Origin: Bog-473 sp963807675
Lineage (GTDB): Bacteria > Actinomycetota > Acidimicrobiia > Acidimicrobiales > RAAP-2
Reading direction: 5' to 3'
Length of the DNA: 64,000 bases
Assembly: GCA_963807675.1 (NCBI GenBank)
Contig: CAWECP010000012.1
Coordinates: forward strand, 496,001 to 560,000
Position numbers and translations under genes: made by a program. Shown one piece after another: positions 1-8,216 of the stretch. The notes below the pieces were generated by a model that saw only the letters and a program-made list of their open reading frames with translations, made no database searches and was not told the DNA's origin. How positions within the stretch are numbered: position 1 is the stretch's first letter; every line of letters begins with the position of its first letter.

Positions 1-1
1 C

Positions 2-253
2 GCCCGTGAAGCACTTGGTGACAACAAGCCAACCTTGCCCGCCGGTCTTACAGAGCGAGAGGCTGAGGTACTCCGGCTTGTCGCCGCCGGGCTGACCAAC
101 AACGAGATCGCCACCGAGCTCTTCCTCAGTCCCAAGACCGTGTCACGACACCTATCAAACATCTTTACGAAGATCGGCGTGTCGTCACGGGCGAGCGCCA
201 CGGCGTTTGCTGTCGAGCACCACCTCCGCGCTCGAAGCAGCCGCAGTCGATAG
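2..253 (+). CDS. LuxR-family transcriptional regulator, C-terminal HTH (partial at left edge)
   Basis: The reading frame is open from base 2, so the gene begins outside the window and only its end is present. The visible part is a GerE/LuxR DNA-binding domain: LTEREAEVLRLVAAG, then NNEIATELFLSPKTVSRH (recognition helix), then the IFTKIGVSSRASA tail. In this family the domain sits at the extreme C-terminus, as here. The missing N-terminal part would define the signal (response regulator, AAA/cyclase-like or PAS type) and cannot be judged from this window. A TTG at 35 is in frame but is not a credible start, because coding similarity continues upstream of it. Confidence 0.85.
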   Translation, partial: AREALGDNKPTLPAGLTEREAEVLRLVAAGLTNNEIATELFLSPKTVSRHLSNIFTKIGVSSRASATAFAVEHHLRARSSRSR

Positions 254-1020
254 GTAGCGCCCGCGCGCTCAGGTGTGCCCCGCCTAGACCGAGTGGGATA
301 CTCGATCATGCTCTCCCAAACCTGCCGCCGGATGTCTACCCCAGCCTGTTGTCGATGATTTTCTGCTTGATGGATGCCGAGAAACGGGATTCCGGACGAA
401 ACGAGTCCCTCCTCGCGGTTCCTGGACCGGAGCGTTTTCGTTCACTGTTGCGACAAGCAGCAGATGAGTTTCGTTAGAGAGACCTACTTCCCAACAGGAT
501 CGACTGTCGTTGCGCTAACGATCGATCCGACGACGCTTGATTTTGGAACTTGTCATGAGCTGGGAACGCGGGGCGAACCCAAACGGTTCCCCATGTCTAC
601 GGATCGATTCGGCGTACCGACGTGATCGAAGTAACCGTTCTCTGATGCGTCATAAGGGCATGCCGTTGCCAGTTGCCATCATCGAGGTTCCCTGAGCGCC
701 GCGACAATTGTCTGATCCGCCCGAAATCCAGTCCCGGGGCTGCTCTGGTCAACAGCCAGGGAGCGGCAGTCGTCGTGCGAAGGGGCCTTCAGGCCCCTTC
801 AGCGCTAGCGGACCCTGAAGAGTCCGGGGCTATCTGCTGCCCGAGCATTCGGATGTCCCGGTGCGCCGGGACAGGGTGCCGGTATGCTCCGAGTCTCAAT
901 CAGGCACCCCTGGGATACTCCCTGTGATCCAGGCGGACACGGATTGCCTTGCAATGCCCTTTGCCTGTTGGCGCCGGGGGGCATAACTTCATTCCCACCG
1001 ACAACTCAAAGGAGTTGAAC
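254..1020. other. Intergenic stretch without a recognisable gene
   Basis: About 770 bp separate the LuxR-type gene from the DUF1059 gene. Short open frames at 374-625 and 673-927 have no recognisable protein character and are probably chance. The only structures noted are strong hairpins between 779 and 830. The last bases (1007-1020) hold the AAAGGAG ribosome-binding site of the next gene. Confidence 0.5.
779..800. terminator. Strong GC-rich hairpin, candidate terminator
   Basis: The sequence gAAGGGGCC-TTCA-GGCCCCTTc forms a perfect 9-bp stem with a 4-base loop. No U-run follows, so a classical intrinsic terminator is not certain. A second weaker inverted repeat (GGAC...GTCC) lies about 10 bp downstream. 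It could end transcription from the left or be a structured leader of the DUF1059 transcript. Confidence 0.35.
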
Positions 1021-1176
1021 ATGCCGTATTCGCTGAACTGCTCAGATGCCGGTCAGGACTGTCCTTTTGCGGTGACCACGAAGACAGAGGATGAGCTGAT
1101 GCAGCATGTCGCAGCTCACGCCTCGGCTGCTCACCCAGATATGGAGCTGACGCCAGAGACGATCGCACAGGGTTGA
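1021..1176 (+). pseudogene. DUF1059 small protein, 3' end replaced by IS256 insertion
   Basis: This encodes 51 residues. The ATG at 1021 is chosen because AAAGGAG precedes it at the right distance; an upstream in-frame ATG at 949 lacks such a site. The CSDAGQDCPFAV cysteine motif, TEDELMQHVAAHA and the ELTPETIAQ end are typical of the DUF1059 family, short proteins of unknown function with a CxxxGxDC-type motif. The last residue (G) and the stop (TGA at 1174) come from the left end of the IS element. Joining base 1170 to base 2643 restores the usual VKGLIRTV tail and a stop at 2667-2669, giving 58 residues. Loss of eight C-terminal residues may or may not abolish function. Confidence 0.85.
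1163..1170 (+). repeat. IS256 target-site duplication, left copy
   Basis: TCGCACAG lies immediately outside the left terminal repeat and recurs at 2635-2642 outside the right one. Eight bp is the usual duplication length for IS256-family elements. The next base (G) also matches, so a 9-bp duplication cannot be excluded. Confidence 0.85.
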
Positions 1177-1198
1177 GCCCCAGCCAGTGGTGTACGAG
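1171..1198 (+). repeat. IS256 left terminal inverted repeat
   Basis: It begins GGTTGAGCCCC and ends GTGGTGTACGAG. Its reverse complement matches 2607-2634 at about 23 of 28 positions, with a perfect 12-bp inner block CTCGTACACCAC. The first bases supply the stop codon that now ends the interrupted DUF1059 frame. Confidence 0.85.
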
Positions 1199-1289
1199 CA
1201 GGTGAGCTGAAGCAGGATCCCCCAGACGCGACGATCACCGCGTCAACCTCAAGAAGCAGTTCCTACACAACGACTTGAGGAGGATCACG

Positions 1290-2561
1290 GTGAACGTCCC
1301 CACCACTATCGACGCGTCGGCCTGGCTGGGCAAGTACCTCGAGGGAGCGAACGGCGACACCGACCTGGCCAGGGCCATGTTGGCCGCCTTCGCCGAGGCC
1401 CTGATGTCGGCCGAGGCCTCGATGCAGTGCAACGCCGCCTATGGCGAGCGCACCCCCGAGCGCGAGAACCAGCGCAACGGGTATCGGCTGCGGCCCTGGG
1501 ACACCAGGGTCGGCTCGATCGAGCTGGCGGTGCCCAAGCTCCGCCGGGGCGTCTACAGCCCCGAGTTCTTGCTCCAGCCCCGCCGGCGGGCCGAGCAGGC
1601 GCTGGTGTCGGTGGTCTGTGCCGCCTACGTGGAGGGGGTGTCGACGAGGAGGGTCGACGACCTGGTCAAGGCCATGGGCATCGACGGGATCTCCAAGTCC
1701 GAGGTCTCGCGCATGGCCAGAGAGCTCGACAAGGTGGTCACCGAGTTCAAGGAGCGCCCCTTGGACCAGGGGCCCTATCGCTACCTGTGGATCGACGCGC
1801 TGACCCAGCGGGTCCGCGAAGGGGGCCGGGTGGTGAACGTCTCGGCCGTCATCGCCACGGCCGTGGACCAAGAGGGTCGGCGCGAGATCGTCGGCTTCGA
1901 CATCGCGACGACCGAGGACACGGCGGCGTGGACGGCGTTCCTGCGCGCCCTGGTGGCCCGGGGACTCGGCGGCGTCGAGCTCGTCATCTCCGACGCCCAC
2001 GGGGGCATCAAGGCTGCCATCGCCCAGGTCTTCGCCGAGGCCTGCTGGCAGCGCTGCCGCACCCACTTCATGGCGAACTTGGCCTCTCGGGTGGCCAAAG
2101 GCAACTGGCCCATGATCGCCACCTTGGTGCGCTCGATCTTCGAGCAGCCCGACCGAGACACCACCTGGAGCCAGCTGGCCGACGTCACCGACAAGCTGAC
2201 CCAGGCCGGGTTCTGCGACGTCGTGACCTACCTGCTCGACGCGGCCGACGACATCTTGGCCTTCAGCGCCTTCCCGACCGAGCACTGGCGCCAGATCCGC
2301 TCCAACAACCCCCAGGAGCGGCTCAACAAGGAGATCCGCCGGCGCACCGACGTGGTGGGGATCTTCCCCAACCGAGGGGCCGTCATCCGCCTCGTCGGCG
2401 CACTGCTCGCCGAGCAGACCGACGAGTGGGCCATCACGCGTCGCTACATGTCGGCCGAGTCGCTCAAGGCTCAGAAGAAGCTCGAGCCCTCACCCGAGGA
2501 CCCGAGGCCGGCCATCGACGCCGCAGAGGAGGTCAGCCATCGACAGCGCAACATAGGATGA
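1290..2561 (+). CDS. IS256-family transposase
   Basis: This mutator-type DDE transposase (about 423 residues) cuts and pastes the element that carries it. A GTG start at 1290 is preferred because GAGGAGG lies 7 bp upstream; a TTG at 1275 is in frame but less likely. Diagnostic blocks in order are the N-terminal NGYRLRPWDTRVGSIELAVPK, YLWIDALTQRVREGG with the first catalytic Asp, VISDAHGGIKAA with the second, CRTHFMANL, and NPQERLNKEIRRRTDVVG with the catalytic Glu in its usual helix, followed by GIFPN. The frame is uninterrupted and of normal family length, so the enzyme may be active. Confidence 0.95.
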   Translation: MNVPTTIDASAWLGKYLEGANGDTDLARAMLAAFAEALMSAEASMQCNAAYGERTPERENQRNGYRLRPWDTRVGSIELAVPKLRRGVYSPEFLLQPRRRAEQALVSVVCAAYVEGVSTRRVDDLVKAMGIDGISKSEVSRMARELDKVVTEFKERPLDQGPYRYLWIDALTQRVREGGRVVNVSAVIATAVDQEGRREIVGFDIATTEDTAAWTAFLRALVARGLGGVELVISDAHGGIKAAIAQVFAEACWQRCRTHFMANLASRVAKGNWPMIATLVRSIFEQPDRDTTWSQLADVTDKLTQAGFCDVVTYLLDAADDILAFSAFPTEHWRQIRSNNPQERLNKEIRRRTDVVGIFPNRGAVIRLVGALLAEQTDEWAITRRYMSAESLKAQKKLEPSPEDPRPAIDAAEEVSHRQRNIG

Positions 2562-2606
2562 GCAATCAGACAACAGGTTGACGCGAGGGACGTTGCACCT
2601 CACGAC

Positions 2607-2634
2607 CTCGTACACCACCCGTTGGGACTCAACT
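2607..2634 (+). repeat. IS256 right terminal inverted repeat
   Basis: The sequence starts CTCGTACACCAC and ends GGGACTCAACT. It is the imperfect reverse complement of the left end and is followed directly by the right copy of the target duplication. Confidence 0.85.
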
Positions 2635-2642
2635 TCGCACAG
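2635..2642 (+). repeat. IS256 target-site duplication, right copy
   Basis: TCGCACAG repeats the bases at 1163-1170 immediately outside the other IS end. Confidence 0.85.
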
Positions 2643-2669
2643 GTCAAGGGTCTGATCCGCACGGTCTGA
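2643..2669 (+). pseudogene. Severed 3' end of the DUF1059 gene
   Basis: Read in frame with the codons ending at 1170, these bases give VKGLIRTV and a TGA stop, which matches the usual C-terminus of DUF1059 proteins. It is separated from its start by the IS256 element and has no translation start of its own. Confidence 0.8.
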
Positions 2670-2787
2670 GTTATCCGATCTGCTCTTTCATTACCCGAAG
2701 GCAGCGATCATCAGCTTTGGTGGGCGTTGGAGAATTGCTCTGGTTCGCCGAGTACGTGTTACTCACCTGCTGAAGGCATGACGGAGG

Positions 2788-3444
2788 TCAAGCGCCAAGG
2801 CCGATTACGAACGCCTCTTGCTGCCCCGATTCGACGGCTTTTGTGCAGTAGTTCTCACGCACCCATCTCACCGCATCGCTGGAGGGGATTCCGCAAAGGA
2901 CCGCTGCGCAAGCCAATGCCGTGCCAGTTCGTCCATGTCCTCCGAGACACCCGACCTCAACCCGTTCTCCACCGCGGGAGCGTTCCAGAAGCGACTTCAG
3001 GGCAGAGACCACTGCAGCGGGATCACTGGGCACACCGAAATCGGGCCAGTCGAGGTGAGTGTGGGGCCACGGAGGAGCCCACTTCGGGTCGAGATAGAGC
3101 CCAAAATCGGGAACCAGGTCGCGGGCATAAGGATCCGGGGCATCAAATGACACGGCAATGACCTCGGTCCCACCTGGCAATACGACGAGGGACCTGTGCA
3201 CGTGCAGGTCAAACCGCTGGTGATCGTGTTCCGAAGCGGTGCATCCTGCGGGTTCATCGTCCACGTACCAGTGGACTTCGCATTGCGCACACACGACTAC
3301 GGACCGGGTATCAACCACGCCGTCATTCTCGCGGGAACGAAGGTGTCGCAGTTCGCCGGCTCGGTGTGACGTTTCGTTCTCCGGGCTAGCTAGACCAGGT
3401 TGCCAAAGGATTCCCCTTTTGTAAACCGTTAAGGCCGCAGGCAT
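2788..3444 (-). CDS. Protein-tyrosine-phosphatase-like protein
   Basis: The C-terminal half holds the phosphatase P-loop CLGGHGRTGTALA (Cys-x5-Arg), preceded by a long helix region and followed by an SSDAVRWVRENY helix, as in cysteine phosphatases. An Asp-rich stretch (DAPDPYARDLVPDFGLYLD) upstream may supply the general acid. The annotated start at 3444 is the longest; the first 40 or so residues look uncharacteristic and a later start near VVVCAQCEVHWYVDD is possible. Substrate is unknown. It stands alone, convergent with the IS element side and divergent from the cupin gene. Confidence 0.7.
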   Translation of the reverse strand: MPAALTVYKRGILWQPGLASPENETSHRAGELRHLRSRENDGVVDTRSVVVCAQCEVHWYVDDEPAGCTASEHDHQRFDLHVHRSLVVLPGGTEVIAVSFDAPDPYARDLVPDFGLYLDPKWAPPWPHTHLDWPDFGVPSDPAAVVSALKSLLERSRGGERVEVGCLGGHGRTGTALACAAVLCGIPSSDAVRWVRENYCTKAVESGQQEAFVIGLGA

Positions 3445-3488
3445 TCAGTTCGCGTGCGTGGTGGCCTCAGAACGGGCAATCTGGGCGC

Positions 3489-3902
3489 ATGACAACTGCC
3501 CAGAAAGCGTCGCCGATCCACTTCGAAGGGAGCGTTGCGGACATCACTCGAGACTGGTCCATGACCATCAGATCTGCTCCGCCGGGACCGCCACGGCGGA
3601 TCGACGGATACACAATCGGAGCAATCCCCAACATCGAAGGGCCTGGACCGCATGGTGGTGAGGTCCATCCGGACGGCGACGAGTTCCTCTACCTTGTGAG
3701 CGGAGCGATCGCATTGATTCTTGACGACGGTGACGTGCGGGCGGTCGGCGTCGAGACGAGGGTTCTGCTGCGGTCAGGCGACGCATACGTCGTGCCACGC
3801 GGTGTCTGGCACCGGCTCGAAGCGGTCGAGCCCAGTTACCTGGTCCATGTCACACCCGGCCCGAATGGGGGCCATCGACCGGGTAATTCGGACCAGGGGT
3901 AG
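3489..3902 (+). CDS. Cupin-domain protein
   Basis: This is a 137-residue single-domain beta-barrel protein. The two cupin motifs are visible: HPDGDEFLYLVSGAIALIL (metal-ligand His and Glu) and GDAYVVPRGVWHRLE (second metal-ligand His). A metal-binding sensor or small dioxygenase/isomerase role is typical, but the substrate cannot be read from the sequence. The ATG at 3489 gives an N-terminus that leads straight into the barrel. Confidence 0.75.
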   Translation: MTTAQKASPIHFEGSVADITRDWSMTIRSAPPGPPRRIDGYTIGAIPNIEGPGPHGGEVHPDGDEFLYLVSGAIALILDDGDVRAVGVETRVLLRSGDAYVVPRGVWHRLEAVEPSYLVHVTPGPNGGHRPGNSDQG

Positions 3903-4164
3903 AAGCGGATCCGGCGACCGGAGCGGCGCAGAACCGCCGATCTGATCGACCTGAGATCAGCCGATACTCGACGGGTCCTGCGTTGCCCAGCTCGCCGGTC
4001 GTGGGGCAACGGAGACCCGGAGGACAAGATTCTGCCGATGAACGATCTTGAGCTCGCTGCGCTAGTCGAGCTTCGCTCAAGGCGCCGGACGACGTAGTGA
4101 AAGCTGACAGGTCGACCAAGGCCGGAGAGCTGGAGTGGAGTTGCTGGTAGACAGTCGAGCACGT

Positions 4165-4272
4165 GATCGATTGGCGGAGCCGGCCGCGGTAGCGCCGGGT
4201 CACCGTGCCGTTCTGGTTGACCTTGTCGCGCCGGACCCGGCACTCGTTGGCGTCGATGATCGGACCGTGCAC
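4165..4272 (-). pseudogene. Remnant of an IS481-like transposase C-terminus
   Basis: Read on the minus strand this segment gives IDANECRVRRDKVNQNGTVT then RRYRGRLRQSI, resembling the beta-rich C-terminal region of IS481-type transposases (RVRRDKVDxxGxVTLRYxGRLRHIG). After RLRQSI similarity decays into stops and frame changes in all frames toward 3960. No catalytic domain, start codon or terminal repeats are present. I infer a degraded transposase tail left between the cupin gene and the secreted-protein operon. Confidence 0.5.
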
Positions 4273-4308
4273 CGAGCTCTTGTCTTGGTCGAACGGCCAC
4301 CTCGACAC

Positions 4309-5643
4309 TCATGAGCCGGTAAGGCCTGTGCCCGTGAAGGTGACAGAACCGGCTGTGCCACCTACTCTCGCACCGCCGCCGGCGGCGCCGCCACCGTTGC
4401 TGGCGGAGGAAACGCTCACACCGTAGGTAGCCGTACCACCGGTGTAGGCACCCCCGCCACCTCCGCCGCCACCGCTCGTCCCACCGTTGCCACCGTCGCC
4501 GCCGCCACCGGAGGCGAGACCCCCGCCGCCTCCGCCGCCTCCGCCGTCGCCTGATGAGGTCTGGGTACCGCCACCGGCGCCTCCCGCGTTCGTACCGGTG
4601 CCGGTGCCGCCGTTGCCTCCGCCTGGGCTCTGGTCGCCAGTGCCGCCCGTGCCGCCAGTGGACGTGATGGTGTACTGCGGGGTCCCTGTCGTCGCGACCT
4701 CGCCACCCCCACCACCGCCGGCGTTGCCACTCGTGGTGCCCGAACCCGCGGTGTTGGTGCCGGGGTTGGCCGTCGGGCCGCCACCACCGCTCCCGCCCAC
4801 ACCCGTGGTGCTGGCACCGCCGCCCCCACCACCCCCACCCACGAGGACGATCGTCCCGGCGGGCGCACCGGCCAAGTAGATACAGGTGGAGCCGCCGCCA
4901 CCGCCGCCGGCCTCGGAGGAACCGCCCGTGCCACTGCCCCCGGCACCCCCGGCCGCGCAATCGGTGCCGCTCGCGCCGCCGGCGCCCCCGGTGATGCCGC
5001 TGCCTGCGCCGCCGCCACCTCCCACGATGACCGTGAACGTCGTGGCCGAGCTGCTCTTCGGGATGGTGATAGTCCCCGAGACACTGCCGCCCGCTCCACC
5101 GGCTGCTCCGGTCACGCCACCACCGCCACCACCGCCCTTCATGGTGAAGGTGAACGAGGTGACTCCGGCGGGCACCGTGAGGGTGTGGGTGCCGGCGGTG
5201 CTGAGGGTGACGGATGAGGTCGTCGTCCCTTGGAACGAAGTACCGGCGCTGCTCGTCCACGAGCTGCCCGCGACAGCACTCACGCTATAGGTATACGTCG
5301 TTCCTGCCGCGAGACCGCTGTCGGTGCACGATGCCGCCGAAATCGTGCCGAAGCAGCCGCTTCCGCTGGGGACGGGCGAGCCGTTGCGTGTGATCGTGTA
5401 GCCAGAAGCAGGAGCTCCGGTGCTCGGCGCGATCCAACTGATCAGAAGGCTGGTGGTCGTCGGATTCGTCGCACCGCCACCGGTCGGTGGGTTGATCCCG
5501 GTCGAATGTGACTGCGCAGGCTTCGAGCCGGACGTGAGGCCGGTCGTCCATTTCGTCGCGCCGGCAATCCCGCCTGTAAAGAGGAGCGAGGCGGCCACGA
5601 GGAATGCGATTGTCTGTGGCGTCCGCTTAGCCACGTTCGCCAT
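4309..5643 (-). CDS. Secreted glycine-rich protein with one fibronectin-III-like domain
   Basis: This encodes 444 residues. An N-terminal hydrophobic segment (IAFLVAASLLFTGGIAGAT, about residues 12-30) is followed by KWTTGLTSGS, a linker, a fibronectin-III-like module at about 55-145 (SLLISWIAPSTGAPASGYTI ... GLAAGTTYTYSVSAV), then about 270 residues dominated by Gly runs (G5-G9 blocks with Ala, Ser, Thr). The GTHTLTVPAGVTSFTFTMKG stretch introduces the Gly-rich part, as in bacterial glycine-rich surface proteins. It lies 33 bp downstream of a second secreted protein with the same N-terminal layout, so the two are probably one transcript. A surface or extracellular matrix role is inferred; no enzymatic motif is seen. 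Confidence 0.75.
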   Translation of the reverse strand: MANVAKRTPQTIAFLVAASLLFTGGIAGATKWTTGLTSGSKPAQSHSTGINPPTGGGATNPTTTSLLISWIAPSTGAPASGYTITRNGSPVPSGSGCFGTISAASCTDSGLAAGTTYTYSVSAVAGSSWTSSAGTSFQGTTTSSVTLSTAGTHTLTVPAGVTSFTFTMKGGGGGGGVTGAAGGAGGSVSGTITIPKSSSATTFTVIVGGGGGAGSGITGGAGGASGTDCAAGGAGGSGTGGSSEAGGGGGGSTCIYLAGAPAGTIVLVGGGGGGGGASTTGVGGSGGGGPTANPGTNTAGSGTTSGNAGGGGGGEVATTGTPQYTITSTGGTGGTGDQSPGGGNGGTGTGTNAGGAGGGTQTSSGDGGGGGGGGGLASGGGGDGGNGGTSGGGGGGGGAYTGGTATYGVSVSSASNGGGAAGGGARVGGTAGSVTFTGTGLTGS

Positions 5644-5675
5644 CTAACCGGGTGCCTGGTTGCTACGCCATCCGA

Positions 5676-6302
5676 TCAGCTGGTCCAGCTGTCGGTGGCC
5701 GGACTGATCGTGGCCGTGCCCGCGCCACCCGTCGCCGTGATGCCGGTCATCGATGGCATGGAGAAGTAGGTGTTGACGCACGCGGCGGGTGAGGCCGCGG
5801 TCATCGATGCGTCGTTGGTGAACGTGACCGCGAGTGGGTTGTTCGCTTGCCCGCTGCCCGCGACCATGAGTGGTGTGGTGAGGGTATGAGAGCTCCCGCT
5901 CGTTCCCGTCGAGAAGTTCCAGATCACGTCGCTCGGTGTGGCAGCCAGGCAGCCGGTTTGCGTCGTCGTCAGAGCACTCGTTGTGTACCCCGTGGCATAC
6001 GTCGTGCTGGTCGGAAGCTGAATCGCCGTTATGGTGACCGGGTACGGGTTGGGATTGCTGATAGTGACGACGACGTCGCCGGTTCCTCCGGGATAGAGCA
6101 GGTTGGTCGCCGAGGGAGACGCCACAGCGGTGATGCTCAGGTTCGAGATCGTCGCCGACTGGCCCTCACCGGACGAACCGCCGGTCAAGCCGACGACCCA
6201 GTTCGTTGCCGCGTAAGCTCCGGCACCCGCCACCACGATGCCCAGCGTGGCCGACAGGACTTTCACCTTCCGGGTGAACTTCAGTCTTCCCTGAATCTTC
6301 AT
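5676..6302 (-). CDS. Secreted or membrane-anchored surface protein
   Basis: The 208-residue product starts at the ATG ending at 6302 (MKIQGRLKFTRKVKV), which places a basic stretch before the hydrophobic LSATLGIVVAGAGAYAA segment; a longer frame upstream lacks signal-peptide character. The mature part has the pattern LLYPGGTGDVVVTISNPNPY followed by PVTITAI, typical of small actinobacterial surface proteins with an immunoglobulin-like beta fold. The motif AATNWVVGLTGGS just after the hydrophobic segment parallels GATKWTTGLTSGS in the gene downstream. It is the first gene of a two-gene operon and is divergent from a PAS-LuxR regulator. Confidence 0.7.
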   Translation of the reverse strand: MKIQGRLKFTRKVKVLSATLGIVVAGAGAYAATNWVVGLTGGSSGEGQSATISNLSITAVASPSATNLLYPGGTGDVVVTISNPNPYPVTITAIQLPTSTTYATGYTTSALTTTQTGCLAATPSDVIWNFSTGTSGSSHTLTTPLMVAGSGQANNPLAVTFTNDASMTAASPAACVNTYFSMPSMTGITATGGAGTATISPATDSWTS

Positions 6303-6467
6303 GCTCCGCTCGTTCCAACTCCGAAGAGCTGTGAAATGGTGGCCAATGCCTGGTTTTCGGACGCGCCGGCACGCATTCGTTGACCTCCAGGTCACAATGC
6401 CGTTATCCGCCTGTTGGATCTTCGTCTAACTGAATCGGCCGCCTCGCAGGTGCCCTTGACATCACGC

Positions 6468-6490
6468 GGTACGGGTTTTTCACCCGTACC
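6468..6490. promoter_or_regulatory. Perfect 9-5-9 inverted repeat between divergent genes
   Basis: GGTACGGGT-TTTTC-ACCCGTACC is a perfect 9-bp inverted repeat with a 5-base spacer, between the surface-protein operon (minus) and the PAS-LuxR gene (plus). A TTGACA hexamer lies just upstream at 6456-6461. It could be an operator for a dimeric regulator, the neighbour being an obvious candidate, or a transcribed hairpin. The assignment is inference. Confidence 0.45.
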
Positions 6491-6558
6491 TACTGAGAAA
6501 TTCTACGTAAACCCATGACGCACAATGGGCGGCGCAAGTGCCACGATGAGGAAAAGCA

Positions 6559-7956
6559 ATGGCGGGGTTCCAGGTTGGCGACGTGAACACGACTGAACTT
6601 CTGATCGAACTACCGGACTGCGTGCTCGTCCTCAACGAGTTCGGCCACGTCCAGTGGGGAAACAAGGCAGCCGAACAGTTGTTCGGCCGGTCGTTACGTG
6701 ACTCAATTGGGTTTCCCGCCCTCGATCTCGTTCATCCGGACGACCTGGAACTCGTGCTCCGTTCGTTGGAGAGCGTCCAGCGCAAGGACGTCGGAACTCT
6801 CATCGAGGTACGAGCAAGGACTGCCACAGGTTGGCGCCTTCTCGAGGTGATCGGAGCGCCTATTGGCTGGTCGAACGAACCCAGTGCCGTGTTGTTCTGC
6901 ATGAGAGACCTGACCGAGAGACGTCGTTTTGAGGTGGCACGTAACAAAGAGGCGACGTTCAGGACCGTGGTTCAGAATTCCCCCGACATCACAATCCTGC
7001 TGTCGCAGTCAGGCCTGGTGGACTCGGTCTCCGGAGCACTCAGCCGGATCCTTGGACACGACCCGGAGATGATCGAAGGTGGACAGCTCATTGACCTCGT
7101 AGTCGAGGAGGATCAACCAGTTTTCCTCGCCTCGCTCCACGCAGCTTCGCAAGGCGCCACGGCCTCGAATCCTCTGAGGGTTCGCATTCAGCTCACGCGC
7201 CATGGGGCCGGGGAGCCCGTACCCTTCGAGTTCACGTTTGTCAATCTGCTGGAGGATCAAACTGTCGGCGGCTTCGTTGTCTCGGCTCACGACATCAGGA
7301 CGCAGGTAGCCGCCGAAAGAGAGTTGCGCCAAAGCGAGCAGCGCTTCCGCCGAGTCTTCAACCAGGGCCCGCTGGGGATCGTTCTCACGGACTTCGACCA
7401 CGCGGTCATCGATGTCAACGACGCCTTTTGCCTTCTGGTAGGCCAGCCGTCAGACAAGGTCATCGGTTCGGCATTTCACTCATTCGTTCACACCGACGAC
7501 CGCGGACCAGTCCTCGCCGTTGGCCTCCAGCTCAAGGAGCAACCAACGAAAACCTGCAGGATCGAGAGTCGGCTCGAATCGAGAAATCAGGAGGTCGTGG
7601 TTTCAAGCGTCACCGCATCGGTGATCGAGGACGAGAACGGCGCGCCGCACTGCCTTTGGATTCTCGAAGACATCACGGAGCGCAAATTGCTCGAGGGGGA
7701 GCTGGCCGCCCATGCCAGCACGGCCAGCACGCTTCTCTCCAGCTTGACGAGTCGAGAAGTGGAGATTCTTGAGCTTTTGGAGAAGACGGCAACCGCCTCC
7801 CAAATGGCGCTCTGCCTGACTCTCTCAGTGAGGACCGTGGAGTCACACCTGGCGAATGCCTACCGCAAGTTAGGGGTACACAGCAGGTCGGCGGCCATAG
7901 ACGAGTTCGCGCGACTGAGGCGAGCAGTTGCAGGTGTTCGGCTCGACCAGAGTTGA
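6559..7956 (+). CDS. Triple-PAS sensor with C-terminal LuxR DNA-binding domain
   Basis: This encodes 465 residues with three PAS units: about 12-120 (ELPDCVLVLNEFGHVQWGNK), about 130-255 (VVQNSPDITILLSQSGLVDS) and about 260-390 (NQGPLGIVLTDFDHAVIDVN), the first and last closed by RDLTERRR- or EDITERK-type ends. The LuxR/GerE HTH follows at about 405-460 (LTSREVEILELLEK, then LSVRTVESHLANAYRKLGVH). It has no membrane segment, so it is a cytoplasmic one-component regulator that would link a ligand or redox signal to transcription. It is divergent from the two surface-protein genes, which makes them its most likely targets. Confidence 0.88.
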   Translation: MAGFQVGDVNTTELLIELPDCVLVLNEFGHVQWGNKAAEQLFGRSLRDSIGFPALDLVHPDDLELVLRSLESVQRKDVGTLIEVRARTATGWRLLEVIGAPIGWSNEPSAVLFCMRDLTERRRFEVARNKEATFRTVVQNSPDITILLSQSGLVDSVSGALSRILGHDPEMIEGGQLIDLVVEEDQPVFLASLHAASQGATASNPLRVRIQLTRHGAGEPVPFEFTFVNLLEDQTVGGFVVSAHDIRTQVAAERELRQSEQRFRRVFNQGPLGIVLTDFDHAVIDVNDAFCLLVGQPSDKVIGSAFHSFVHTDDRGPVLAVGLQLKEQPTKTCRIESRLESRNQEVVVSSVTASVIEDENGAPHCLWILEDITERKLLEGELAAHASTASTLLSSLTSREVEILELLEKTATASQMALCLTLSVRTVESHLANAYRKLGVHSRSAAIDEFARLRRAVAGVRLDQS

Positions 7957-8216
7957 ACCGATTCATTTGTCAGCCCAATGGTCTCCTGGTCCGCAGTACA
8001 GAAGCGACTGCAGCTGCTCGGGTGCCGCCTCAGGACATTTGAGAGGCCCTCAGCGGTCCTGACGGACGCCACGAGCGCCCCACCCGGCAATCGGGAACAC
8101 GGGCGGCCACAACTCCAGGGTTGACCAGGCGCAGCCCATCTCGGCCAGCAGCTCTCGGTTTTTGGAGGTGACCAGCACTGGGAGACCGCTACATTCCTTC
8201 ATGCAAAGGAGGACCC

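Larger units (their letters stand above)
1171..2634 (+). mobile_element. Complete IS256-family insertion sequence (about 1,464 bp)
   Basis: The element has imperfect 28-bp terminal inverted repeats (1171-1198 and 2607-2634, about 23 of 28 matching), a single intact transposase gene on the + strand, and flanking 8-bp direct repeats. It inserted in the final codons of a DUF1059 gene in the same orientation. Intact duplication, intact repeats and an open transposase frame suggest a fairly recent insertion and possible activity. Confidence 0.9.

Noticed and set aside
374..625. 83-codon open frame MPRNGIPDE...
   Set aside because: It has no ribosome-binding site, no hydrophobic or motif pattern and no plausible family.
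1263..2285. Long minus-strand frame opposite the IS256 transposase
   Set aside because: It is a GC-driven shadow of the transposase, rich in Gly, Asp, Arg and His, with no family character.
3836..5260. 474-codon Arg/Trp/His-rich minus-strand frame over the Gly-rich gene
   Set aside because: It is the frame-shifted reading of GGN repeats; the Gly-rich frame has the signal segment and the FN3-like module.
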